This document shows, piece by piece, positions 52,306 to 59,541 of a stretch of 64,000 nt of DNA. The translations under genes were made by a program, and so were the position numbers. Each line of letters begins with the position of its first letter. Within the stretch, counting starts at the first letter, position 1. This DNA comes from Chitinophagales bacterium (lineage in GTDB: Bacteria; Bacteroidota; Bacteroidia; Chitinophagales; UBA8649), in the NCBI GenBank assembly GCA_020635995.1, contig JACJYS010000001.1:558001-622000 (forward strand), in the 5' to 3' direction. The notes under the pieces are model-generated. The model did not search any database, had not been told where the DNA came from, and worked only from the letters and a program-made list of their open reading frames with translations.

Positions 52306-53018
52306 TACTCAATAGTTGTGGCATTAACAAAATTGTCCATCATTTTTTGAGCTAATGGCATATTGTCTGTAGTGTGCGTAGTACTTTCTGTATCAAAATC
52401 AATATTGGCAAACATGTCGTCAAAATCTACTGTAAAATTGATATTAGTAGTACCCTCATCAAAAACCGAAAGTGCTTTTTGTGCAGTTTTTTCAACGCCC
52501 ATGCCGTTAAACCCAACGTGATATACCATAGGTTCGTTTACACCATTTACTTTTCTAAATCCTTCTATTTTAAAATAGATGTAAGAACTTGCCATTAGCC
52601 AATAATTGCCTTGTTGCAAACTAAGCGGACTATCGGAGGTATAAGAACTCGGGTCAGTCATATTTCTTTCATCGCTTAAGCCAATCATAAATGTTGGATT
52701 TTTATAAGCGGTAGCATCTACAGTAATGCTTTGAGTTTTTGAATCAGCATCATCGTAGTTTACTAAATGCACATCGCCAAGCGATATAGCTGAATTATCA
52801 TCTTTGTCATAAATTTTTATGTCTGAAGTATAAAACTTAAACAATTCAAAAGTTATAGTATCGCCATTAATAATGTATGGCTGATAAAAACTTAGCTCTT
52901 GGTCATTAACCGTTGCTTTATAGTTTATTTTTATAGTGCCTTCTTCATCTTTTTTGCATGATGATAATGTTGTTGCAAAGAATGCAAGTACAAAGGCTAT
53001 TTTTATTATTTTTTTCAT
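52305..53018 (-). CDS. MbnP family lipoprotein
   Basis: 237 residues; lipoprotein signal ending LSSC (Cys20). The domain shows the MbnP pattern: KINYKATVNDQELSF, FELFKFYTSDIKIYD, VHLVNYDDADS, FMIGLSDERN, and the Trp-containing QGNYWLMASSYIYFKIEG, the region where the modified Trp lies in methanotroph MbnP. The C-terminus has HTTDNMPLAQKMMDN with Met and His. It probably binds copper and is processed by the adjacent di-heme enzyme. The Cys/His small protein gene is 60 bases upstream. Confidence 0.82.
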   Translation of the reverse strand: MKKIIKIAFVLAFFATTLSSCKKDEEGTIKINYKATVNDQELSFYQPYIINGDTITFELFKFYTSDIKIYDKDDNSAISLGDVHLVNYDDADSKTQSITVDATAYKNPTFMIGLSDERNMTDPSSYTSDSPLSLQQGNYWLMASSYIYFKIEGFRKVNGVNEPMVYHVGFNGMGVEKTAQKALSVFDEGTTNINFTVDFDDMFANIDFDTESTTHTTDNMPLAQKMMDNFVNATTIE

Positions 53019-53078
53019 TTTCTGTTTAATTTTTTTAATAATAATTGTTCTTAAAAGTATGTGTTTTGTATGTTTAAA

Positions 53079-53450
53079 TTAAACAATTTTTGGAGGATCT
53101 AATATATAAAAATGATATTTGTCTATTAGCTTTTTTTCTTTTTTAACGATATATGTTTTTGTTTGTTGCTCAATGTTAGGATAATTAGAATCTACTCCTG
53201 AAATAAGAAAAGGGGCAAAGACCAATAGCGATGGTGTAGTTTCTTTTTCAGTTTTTTCTTTTTCTGCTGCTGCTAAACTTTTAGCTAAATGGCATTTTCC
53301 ATTACATTTTAGCTCGGGTTTATCCTTATTTACACAAAATACTTCTGTAATATAGCTTTTGTTAGCATTATAAATAATGTAAACAACTACATTGTAAAAA
53401 TTGGCACTAATAAATAGGCTTAAAAAAAATATGGATAAAGCCCTTTTCAC
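53079..53450 (-). CDS. Small Cys/His-motif membrane or exported protein (paralogue B)
   Basis: 123 residues from a GTG start. The N-terminal hydrophobic segment, Cys39, Cys49, Cys53 and His54 in FCVNKDKPELKCNGKCHL, and the closing LDPP are all shared with the 29053 gene. The motif is identical over 18 residues, and at DNA level over about 33 bases, far above the rest of the two genes. It precedes MbnP and the di-heme peroxidase, so a role in copper delivery or sensing is plausible. Experimental function is unknown to me. Confidence 0.72.
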   Translation of the reverse strand: MKRALSIFFLSLFISANFYNVVVYIIYNANKSYITEVFCVNKDKPELKCNGKCHLAKSLAAAEKEKTEKETTPSLLVFAPFLISGVDSNYPNIEQQTKTYIVKKEKKLIDKYHFYILDPPKIV

Positions 53451-53454
53451 ACTG

Positions 53455-53462
53455 CAAAGTTA
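53455..53462 (-). promoter_or_regulatory. -7 box, leaderless arrangement
   Basis: On the minus strand TAACTTTG, then CAGT, then the GTG start at 53450. The layout is identical to that at 29041. Confidence 0.5.
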
Positions 53463-53503
53463 CGATAAAAATACCGCATATATTGTGATTTTTAATACAA
53501 AAC

Positions 53504-54118
53504 TTACAAAAAAGAGATAATTATGTCTTTTATTTTGTTGAAATGAATTTTTAGCTCTTCTTTTTCTTCATTTTTACTAAATAAAACGGTACAAGTTTGG
53601 TCGGAAAGCAGGTATGGTTGAATGCATATATTCTCTTTAAAATTCAGTTCTTTTTTGCCATAATATTTATAAATAGCTTCTTTTATGCACCAGTTGTTTA
53701 TTAAATGCTCCACTTCCTTGTTTTTATCTATAAAGTTAAACTCATTTTGAGAAGTATATTTATCTGCTATACGCAGTATTTTTTCGTTGGCAGGTTCTAT
53801 ATCTATGCCCACAGGTTTTTGAGCAGAAAAAATGGCTGCAGCATAATTTTGGCAATGGGAAATAGAAATATATCCTTTTAAATTTTGTAAATGAGGTTTA
53901 CCAAACTGGTCTTTAGTTGTAGTATCGTTTATTAATAGACGCTGCACATAGCGTGCTGCCATCCATTCTAATTTTCTTTTTTCAAAACGGATATTGTGGT
54001 AGGCTTCACTTTCTTCTTTGTTAAGCACTATTTGCTGTGCAAAAAAAGACAGCGGTTCAGTTATTTCCCAAACCATAATGTGCTTATCTTCTATTTTTTG
54101 TTCAAATGCTACGGGCAT
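53504..54118 (-). CDS. 4'-phosphopantetheinyl transferase (Sfp-type)
   Basis: 204 residues. The metal-binding GIDIEP lies near residue 100, and the second motif NWCIKEAIYKYYGKKELNFKENI near 155-175 has the W-x-x-K-E-A core. It attaches phosphopantetheine from CoA to carrier proteins. The window's divergent acyl carrier protein (62454) is a possible client. It is downstream of porT on the same strand, separated by a short AT-rich tandem tract. Confidence 0.88.
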   Translation of the reverse strand: MPVAFEQKIEDKHIMVWEITEPLSFFAQQIVLNKEESEAYHNIRFEKRKLEWMAARYVQRLLINDTTTKDQFGKPHLQNLKGYISISHCQNYAAAIFSAQKPVGIDIEPANEKILRIADKYTSQNEFNFIDKNKEVEHLINNWCIKEAIYKYYGKKELNFKENICIQPYLLSDQTCTVLFSKNEEKEELKIHFNKIKDIIISFL

Positions 54119-54187
54119 AATTAATCATTAATAATTAACCATTAAATGCGAATAATTAACCATTAATCATTCAACATTAACAATTAA
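54119..54187. repeat. AT-rich degenerate tandem repeat (TTAACCATTAA units)
   Basis: About six loose copies of AATTAACCATTAA or AATCATTAA between porT and the transferase gene. Simple-sequence tract with no coding content. Confidence 0.5.
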
Positions 54188-54191
54188 ATAG

Positions 54192-54893
54192 CTATCCTTC
54201 TAAATTAATACAAAGGGTAAAAATTCGGGAAAACATTTTATCTATAGCTCTGGAGTAAATAAGTTCCGGATTAGGCTGTTTTATATTGGTAAAACTACGG
54301 TAAACTTTAATTTCTGGCGACATTACAAAACTTGGGAAGAAAATTTGGAAACCAAAACCCATTTCAAAACCTACATCGTGTTTGTTTACTATTATTTGGC
54401 TTTCGGCATTTCTTTCGTTAGAGTTTGAGTTAAGGTCGTAATTATACCGAATACCTGCCAGCACAAAAAACCTAAAATCTTTAATGGGTTTACTTTTATA
54501 CCTAAAATAAAAAGGCATACTTAAATATATTGAAGGTATGGTTTTTTTTACTACAACATTATTAATATCCGTAAATTCAATAGATTTATCGGAAAAAGAA
54601 AGTGTGGGCACAAAACGGAAATCCATATATTTATGAAACTGTAAATTTCCTATAATGCCTAAATCAAAACCGGGACCAAATTTTGAGCTAATTAATTTTA
54701 CACTATCGGTATTAAAAGAATTGAGTTTTGGTTTGCGTATTACTTTATAATCGCCATAGTTTACCCCTAATGAAATACCAAAATAGATAAGCTTATTACC
54801 TTTTTTTAGATAATTCATCTGTGCATGAGCACCAGCCCATAAAAATAGGCTAAGTATGAGTACAATTATTTTTCGCATAAATACATTGCGCAT
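54192..54893 (-). CDS. porT: PorT-like T9SS outer-membrane protein
   Basis: 233 residues; signal peptide ends GAHA or AHAQ. The remainder is a small beta-barrel (FGISLGVNYGDYKVI, FRFVPTLSFSDKSIEF, FRFFVLAGIRYNYDL). The position directly after ubiE is the classical site of porT/sprT in Bacteroidota. PorT is needed for type IX secretion, matching the two sorting-domain proteins in this window. The ATG at 54893 or the Met five residues later (54878) could start it; both overlap the ubiE end. Assignment rests on length, fold and context. Confidence 0.75.
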   Translation of the reverse strand: MRNVFMRKIIVLILSLFLWAGAHAQMNYLKKGNKLIYFGISLGVNYGDYKVIRKPKLNSFNTDSVKLISSKFGPGFDLGIIGNLQFHKYMDFRFVPTLSFSDKSIEFTDINNVVVKKTIPSIYLSMPFYFRYKSKPIKDFRFFVLAGIRYNYDLNSNSNERNAESQIIVNKHDVGFEMGFGFQIFFPSFVMSPEIKVYRSFTNIKQPNPELIYSRAIDKMFSRIFTLCINLEG

Positions 54894-55594
54894 ATACCTA
54901 ACGTTAAAGCTTGGTGTTTAGCATTTTTGAAGCCAACTTTTTTTAAAATTTCTGTAAATTCTTTTCCTTTGGGAAATGCTTCAACAGATTCAGGCAAGTA
55001 GGTATAAGCCCGGTGGTCTTTGCTAAACAGCTTGCCTATGGCAGGAAGTATTCCCTTAAAATATATGCCAAATAAGCCTTTTAGGAGTTTATTATCGGGT
55101 TGCGAAATTTCTAAAATAACCAACGGAGCACCCGGTTTTAGTACTCTCAGCATTTCGGAAAGTCCTTTTTCTAAATTTTCAAAATTACGCACGCCAAAAC
55201 CTGCTGTCATAGCATCAAAAGTATTATCGGCAAAATTTATGTTTTCGCTATCGCCTTTCACAAAGTTGATTACTTTGTGTTTATCTGTTTTTATTTTCTT
55301 TTTGCCTATTTCAAGCATTTCTTCGCTTAAATCTAAGGCAACTAATTGCTGTAAATCTAATCTTTCAGATGCATCTATGGCAAAATCGCCCGTGCCGGTA
55401 GCCATATCCATCATTATTTTTGGTTTATATGGTCTTATACTTTCTATGGCTTTTTTTCGCCAAAGTTTATCTATTCCTGCCGATAAAAGATGATTTAAAA
55501 AGTCGTAGCGATGAGCTATGTTATCAAACATTTGTTCAACTTGCTTCTTTTTGCTTTCGTCTTCTTTAAGGTAGGGCGTTACTTTATTGCTCAA
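54866..55594 (-). CDS. ubiE: Demethylmenaquinone / 2-polyprenyl-methoxy-benzoquinol methyltransferase
   Basis: 242 residues, SAM-binding motif MDMATGTGDFAIDA, then VALDLSEEMLEIG, and the UbiE signature VLKPGAPLVILEISQP. In Bacteroidota it makes menaquinone (the MenG role). It is the first gene of a run: ubiE-porT-pptase-paralogue B-mbnP-peroxidase. The start ATG at 55594 gives a normal N-terminus with the FDNIAHRYDFLNHLLS helix. Confidence 0.94.
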   Translation of the reverse strand: MSNKVTPYLKEDESKKKQVEQMFDNIAHRYDFLNHLLSAGIDKLWRKKAIESIRPYKPKIMMDMATGTGDFAIDASERLDLQQLVALDLSEEMLEIGKKKIKTDKHKVINFVKGDSENINFADNTFDAMTAGFGVRNFENLEKGLSEMLRVLKPGAPLVILEISQPDNKLLKGLFGIYFKGILPAIGKLFSKDHRAYTYLPESVEAFPKGKEFTEILKKVGFKNAKHQALTLGICAMYLCEK

Positions 55595-55695
55595 AATGCG
55601 TATTACTTGTTAAAAAAATCTTGTGGCAAAGTTAAAAAATAAGCATTAAGTAAAACAACTTTATTCAATTATAATTAAAACAACGCTTAATACAG

Positions 55696-55703
55696 TATAT
55701 TTG
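55696..55703 (+). promoter_or_regulatory. -7 box of the sugar-nucleotide operon
   Basis: TATATTTG nine bases upstream of the rfbA ATG (55713), so a very short leader is expected. Confidence 0.45.
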
Positions 55704-55712
55704 CTCTTAATT

Positions 55713-56573
55713 ATGAAAGGAATTATATTAGCTGGTGGTTCTGGAACAAGACTTTACCCTATTACTTATGCTTTAAGCAAGCAAATGATGCCTATTTACG
55801 ATAAGCCTATGATTTATTATCCCTTATCTACGCTAATGCAGGCAGGAATAAATGAGATACTAATTATTTCTACTCCACAAGATTTGCCTAATTTTGAAAG
55901 ATTGCTGGGCGATGGCAGTCAGTTTGGTTGTTCGTTTTCTTATAAAGTGCAGCATGTGCCTAATGGTTTAGCACAGGCATTTGTGCTGGGAGAAAATTTT
56001 ATAGGAAATGATAAATGTGCACTTATTTTAGGCGATAATATTTTTTATGGTTCAGGAATGAGAGAACTTTTAAAAAGCCATAATAATCCCGATGGAGGAG
56101 TTATTTATGCCTACCATGTTAGCGATCCTAAAAGATATGGCGTGGTAGAATTTGACAGCCGTCAAAAAGCAATTTCTATAGAAGAAAAGCCGGAAAATCC
56201 AAAATCTAATTATGCAGTGCCGGGGCTATATTTTTATGACAATGATGTAGTAGAAATAGCTAAAAACATACAGCCGAGTGCAAGAGGAGAATATGAAATA
56301 ACTGATGTGAACAAAGAGTATTTAAAAAGAAACAAACTTAGTGTAGGTATTTTAGATAGGGGAACAGCTTGGTTGGATACTGGAACTTTTAACTCTTTAA
56401 TGCAAGCTTCGCAGTTTGTGCAAGTAATAGAAGAAAGGCAAGGACTTAAGATAGGATGTATAGAGGAAGAAGCGTATATACAAGGTTTTATAGATAAAAC
56501 ACAAATGGAAAAGCTGGCTAAACCTTTGCTAAAAAGTGGATATGGCGAATACTTAATGAATTTAATTAAATAA
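55713..56573 (+). CDS. rfbA: Glucose-1-phosphate thymidylyltransferase
   Basis: 286 residues from ATG 55713 (a TTG four codons upstream is not needed). The nucleotide-binding loop GGSGTRLYPITYALSKQMM and PIYDKPMIYYPLSTLM are classical RmlA. IEEKPENPKSNYAV and WLDTGTFNSLMQAS complete the active site. It makes dTDP-glucose for deoxysugars of surface glycans. rmlB, rmlC and rmlD are not in the window. Two epimerase genes follow within a few bases as one operon. Confidence 0.94.
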   Translation: MKGIILAGGSGTRLYPITYALSKQMMPIYDKPMIYYPLSTLMQAGINEILIISTPQDLPNFERLLGDGSQFGCSFSYKVQHVPNGLAQAFVLGENFIGNDKCALILGDNIFYGSGMRELLKSHNNPDGGVIYAYHVSDPKRYGVVEFDSRQKAISIEEKPENPKSNYAVPGLYFYDNDVVEIAKNIQPSARGEYEITDVNKEYLKRNKLSVGILDRGTAWLDTGTFNSLMQASQFVQVIEERQGLKIGCIEEEAYIQGFIDKTQMEKLAKPLLKSGYGEYLMNLIK

Positions 56574-56576
56574 AAA

Positions 56577-57515
56577 ATGGCGAAAATATTAATAACAGGT
56601 GGTGCAGGATTTATAGGGAGCAGTTTAGCAGACCACTTAGTAAACACTACCGACCATAAAGTAGTTATAGTAGATAATCTTTTAACAGGAGATGAAAAAA
56701 GACTACCAAATAAAGACAATGAGAATTGTAGATTTATAAAAGCCGATTGCAATAATTTTCAAGATATTTCTTCCGTAATGTTGGCTTATAAATTTGATTA
56801 TGTATTCCATTATGCAGCGGTGGTGGGCGTACAGCGTACTTTAGAAAATCCTAAGCTGGTGTTAGAAGACATTATAGGTATAAAAAACGTATTAGATTTA
56901 TGTAAAAACACCAATGTAAAACGTGTGTTTTTTGCTTCTTCTTCTGAAGTTTATGGAGAACCTATTGAGCATCCTCAAAACGAAGCAACAACGCCTCTTA
57001 ACTCAAGACTGCCTTATGCGGTGGTTAAAAATGTAGGAGAAGCATTTTTGCGTAGTTATAAGCAAGAGTTTGATTTAGATTATACCATTTTCCGATTTTT
57101 TAATACTTATGGTCCCAAACAAAGTGTAGATTTTGTAATGAGTAAATTCTTAAACTTAGCTTTGCATAATAAAAACATCCCTATATATGGCGATGGAACG
57201 CAAACCCGAACTTTTTGCTATATTTTAGACAATATAGATGCCACAGTAAGCAGTTTTGAAAATGGACATTATATTAATGACACCGTAAATATAGGAAGCG
57301 ACCAAGAAGTTACCATTTTAGATTTAGCTAAAATAATAATAGAAGAAACAGGCTCAAAATCTAAAATAGTGCATTTGCCACCTTTAAAAGAAGGTGATAT
57401 GAAAAAACGCAAACCGGATATTGAAAAAATGAGAAAACTATTGGGTAGAGATTTGTTTCCAATAAGAGAAGGCATAAAACAAATACTAAAACAAGGCTTA
57501 GTACTTTACAAGTAA
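56577..57515 (+). CDS. NAD-dependent sugar epimerase/dehydratase (extended SDR)
   Basis: 312 residues. The NAD fold is ILITGGAGFIGSSLADHL, the catalytic Ser lies in FFASSSEVYGEP and the Tyr-Lys pair in YAVVKN. RTFCYILDN and the late segments match UDP-glucuronate decarboxylase or 4-epimerase-type SDRs. The exact sugar is unclear. The gene follows rfbA after three bases and precedes galE after two. Confidence 0.82.
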   Translation: MAKILITGGAGFIGSSLADHLVNTTDHKVVIVDNLLTGDEKRLPNKDNENCRFIKADCNNFQDISSVMLAYKFDYVFHYAAVVGVQRTLENPKLVLEDIIGIKNVLDLCKNTNVKRVFFASSSEVYGEPIEHPQNEATTPLNSRLPYAVVKNVGEAFLRSYKQEFDLDYTIFRFFNTYGPKQSVDFVMSKFLNLALHNKNIPIYGDGTQTRTFCYILDNIDATVSSFENGHYINDTVNIGSDQEVTILDLAKIIIEETGSKSKIVHLPPLKEGDMKKRKPDIEKMRKLLGRDLFPIREGIKQILKQGLVLYK

Positions 57516-57517
57516 AA

Positions 57518-58534
57518 ATGGCAAAAATAATAGTAACAGGAGGTTGTGGTTATATTGGTTCACATACTTTAGTTAGCTTAATAGAAAGTGGTTTTGAGGT
57601 TATTTCTATTGATAATTTAAGCAATTCTTACGAAACGGCATTAGAAGGTGTTTTTAAAATAACAGGCAAGAAAGTACAGAATTACAATATTGATTTGTGC
57701 AATAAAGAAGCTACATTAAAAGTTTTTGAAGAGCATAAAGATGCCGTAGGTGTTATTCATTTTGCGGCTAAAAAATATGTAAATGAATCGGTAGAAAAGC
57801 CCTTATTATATTACAAAAATAATATTGACAGTTTGACAAATGTATTAGAAGCTTGTCAAAAATTTGAAGTAAATAATTTTGTTTTTTCGTCTTCTTGTTC
57901 CGTTTATGGCAATGCTAAAAAACTGCCTGTAGATGAAAATTGCCCACTGGCAAAACCCGAAAGCCCGTATGCCAACACAAAAGTAATAGGAGAGCAAATA
58001 GTAAATGATGTAGTAGGTATTAGTGATATAAAAGCTACTTTATTGAGATATTTTAATCCTGCCGGGGCACACCAAAGTGGATGTATAGGCGAAAAACCAA
58101 GAGTGCAACCACAAAATATAGTGCCACGTATTACGGGCACAGCTTTAGGTAAATATGAGAAATTTAGTGTGGCAGGTACAGATTATCCTACCCGAGATGG
58201 TACGTGCATAAGAGATTATATACACGTTTCCGATATAGCCAATGCGCATGTTCAGGCTTTAAATTGCTTACTTAAGCAGCAAGAGCAAACAGAAGTAGAA
58301 GTTTTTAATCTTGGCACAGGCAATGGAGTAAGTGTGTTAGAAATGATAAAGGCATTTGAAAAAGCAAATGAATTGAAATTAAACTACACTTTAGAAGCAA
58401 GAAGATCGGGCGATGTGGTGGCAATTTACGCAGATAATACTAAAGCTAAAAATATATTGAACTGGAATCCTAAAATTACCGTAGAGCAAATGATGAAAAG
58501 TGCTTATGAATGGGATAAAAAGAATGTTTTATAA
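57518..58534 (+). CDS. galE: UDP-glucose 4-epimerase
   Basis: 338 residues with GGCGYIGSHTLVSLIE (NAD loop), VIHFAAKKYVNESVEKPLLYY, FSSSCSVYGNAKKLP (catalytic Ser) and YANTKVIGE (Tyr-Lys). RYFNPAGAHQSGCIGE and RDGTCIRDYIHVSDIANAHV are GalE-specific. It interconverts UDP-glucose and UDP-galactose. Last gene of the rfbA operon. Confidence 0.93.
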   Translation: MAKIIVTGGCGYIGSHTLVSLIESGFEVISIDNLSNSYETALEGVFKITGKKVQNYNIDLCNKEATLKVFEEHKDAVGVIHFAAKKYVNESVEKPLLYYKNNIDSLTNVLEACQKFEVNNFVFSSSCSVYGNAKKLPVDENCPLAKPESPYANTKVIGEQIVNDVVGISDIKATLLRYFNPAGAHQSGCIGEKPRVQPQNIVPRITGTALGKYEKFSVAGTDYPTRDGTCIRDYIHVSDIANAHVQALNCLLKQQEQTEVEVFNLGTGNGVSVLEMIKAFEKANELKLNYTLEARRSGDVVAIYADNTKAKNILNWNPKITVEQMMKSAYEWDKKNVL

Positions 58535-58632
58535 TGCCTACGGTAGAAAAATGTACCTCACTTGTTATATTGCACGAAGTGAAATATCTATCTTAACAAA
58601 AATCGTTTTACTCGTGGCACTCCTCCAAGTCG

Positions 58633-58702
58633 TTGCTTCGTTCGTGCTTCACTCGCAAGGACGTGCTTGTGTAGATTCGTCTTTGCGAACGGAGTGAAGC
58701 AA
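58633..58702. repeat. TTGCTTCG family, second full copy
   Basis: TTGCTTCGTTCGTGCTTCAC to GAACGGAGTGAAGCAA, same 70-bp length as at 2252. Confidence 0.75.
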
Positions 58703-58732
58703 TCTCATACGGATTAGGAATATATCGGCATT

Positions 58733-58784
58733 TACCATTATCAACACAAAATAGTCTAATCTATTTTGTGTTTTACAATTGGTA
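58733..58784. repeat. 52-bp palindromic repeat, TACC...GGTA bounded
   Basis: Core ACACAAAATAG-TCTAAT-CTATTTTGTGT inside outer arms TACCATTATCA / TTACAATTGGTA. The same full unit lies at 63722-63773. Confidence 0.75.
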
Positions 58785-58793
58785 TTACAAAAG

Positions 58794-58874
58794 GATTCTT
58801 CCCTTTGGTCAGAAAGACGCACGGCATTTGTTCCCTCACGTCTTTCTGAGTGGAGGGCAACGTAACGAAGAATC
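58794..58874. repeat. 81-bp nested inverted-repeat element
   Basis: Outer arms GATTCTTC/GAAGAATC and inner arms TCAGAAAGACG/CGTCTTTCTGA, with a central loop. It has the form of a small MITE-like element. Related sequences ending GAAGAATCTC are common in Bacteroidota intergenic DNA (from memory). Confidence 0.65.
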
Positions 58875-58899
58875 TCTCAATTATTAAACTTATACAGTA

Positions 58900-59361
58900 T
58901 TATTCAATTAATTTCAATTCAGCTTTTTTAACAAACCCGTCCAATTCTTTAGTAAGTTCTATAAGTTCGGTATCTGCTCTATTATTTCCTTTAATGGTTT
59001 TTTGAATTTTTTTAGTATTATAACTTAACTGAAACTGTGGAAAATCTACATTGTCAATAGGATATTTTTCAGGATAAGCAGCCCAATTGTAAGTTTTAAT
59101 TTTATTGAAGAGATTATAAGCAATTTGTGGGTCAATTTGCCCGGTATAAAAACCAATATAATCGGTATAAGCTTTCCCTTTATAGTTTATTTTTCCATTG
59201 GCATAAAGCGTAATTTCATAAATAGGACAAGTGCCAAAACAACCACCTCTTTGCAATAAAACAAAGTCATCATCGTATGTTTTGTTAGTGTTTTGCTTAA
59301 TATTGTTGGGCGTTTTACAAGAAAATCCGCAAAAAATTAATAATAATGTCAAGTATTTCAT
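58900..59361 (-). CDS. DUF6438-like lipoprotein
   Basis: The start at ATG 59361 gives the signal MKYLTLLLIFCGFSC (Cys15) and a 153-residue precursor. The mature part has LLQRGGCFGTCPIYEITLYANG, the GCFGTCPxY signature of DUF6438, then YKGKAYTDYIGFYTGQI. The Cys pair in the motif may form a disulfide. The function of this family is unknown. The longer frame to 59379 only adds six residues before the signal. Confidence 0.75.
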   Translation of the reverse strand: MKYLTLLLIFCGFSCKTPNNIKQNTNKTYDDDFVLLQRGGCFGTCPIYEITLYANGKINYKGKAYTDYIGFYTGQIDPQIAYNLFNKIKTYNWAAYPEKYPIDNVDFPQFQLSYNTKKIQKTIKGNNRADTELIELTKELDGFVKKAELKLIE

Positions 59362-59541
59362 AATGCATAAAACACTCAAAAATAGAGCCAGTTTTTTATT
59401 GAAACAGTTTTTTTTAAAAAAAAGTACTTGAAATATTGGTTTACAATTTAAAATTAGTATTTTTACCTACTATAATTGGTTTGTCATAACAGTATTAATT
59501 ATGCTTTTATATTGATTTGACAACAAACTAAAATTTAACTT

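Larger units (their letters stand above)
58535..58899. other. Non-coding interval packed with three repeat families
   Basis: 365 bases without a gene. Contents in order: an ACTCGTGGCAC segment like the stem at 24001, a full TTGCTTCG repeat, a 52-bp palindromic repeat and an 81-bp element bounded by GATTCTTC. Confidence 0.65.
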
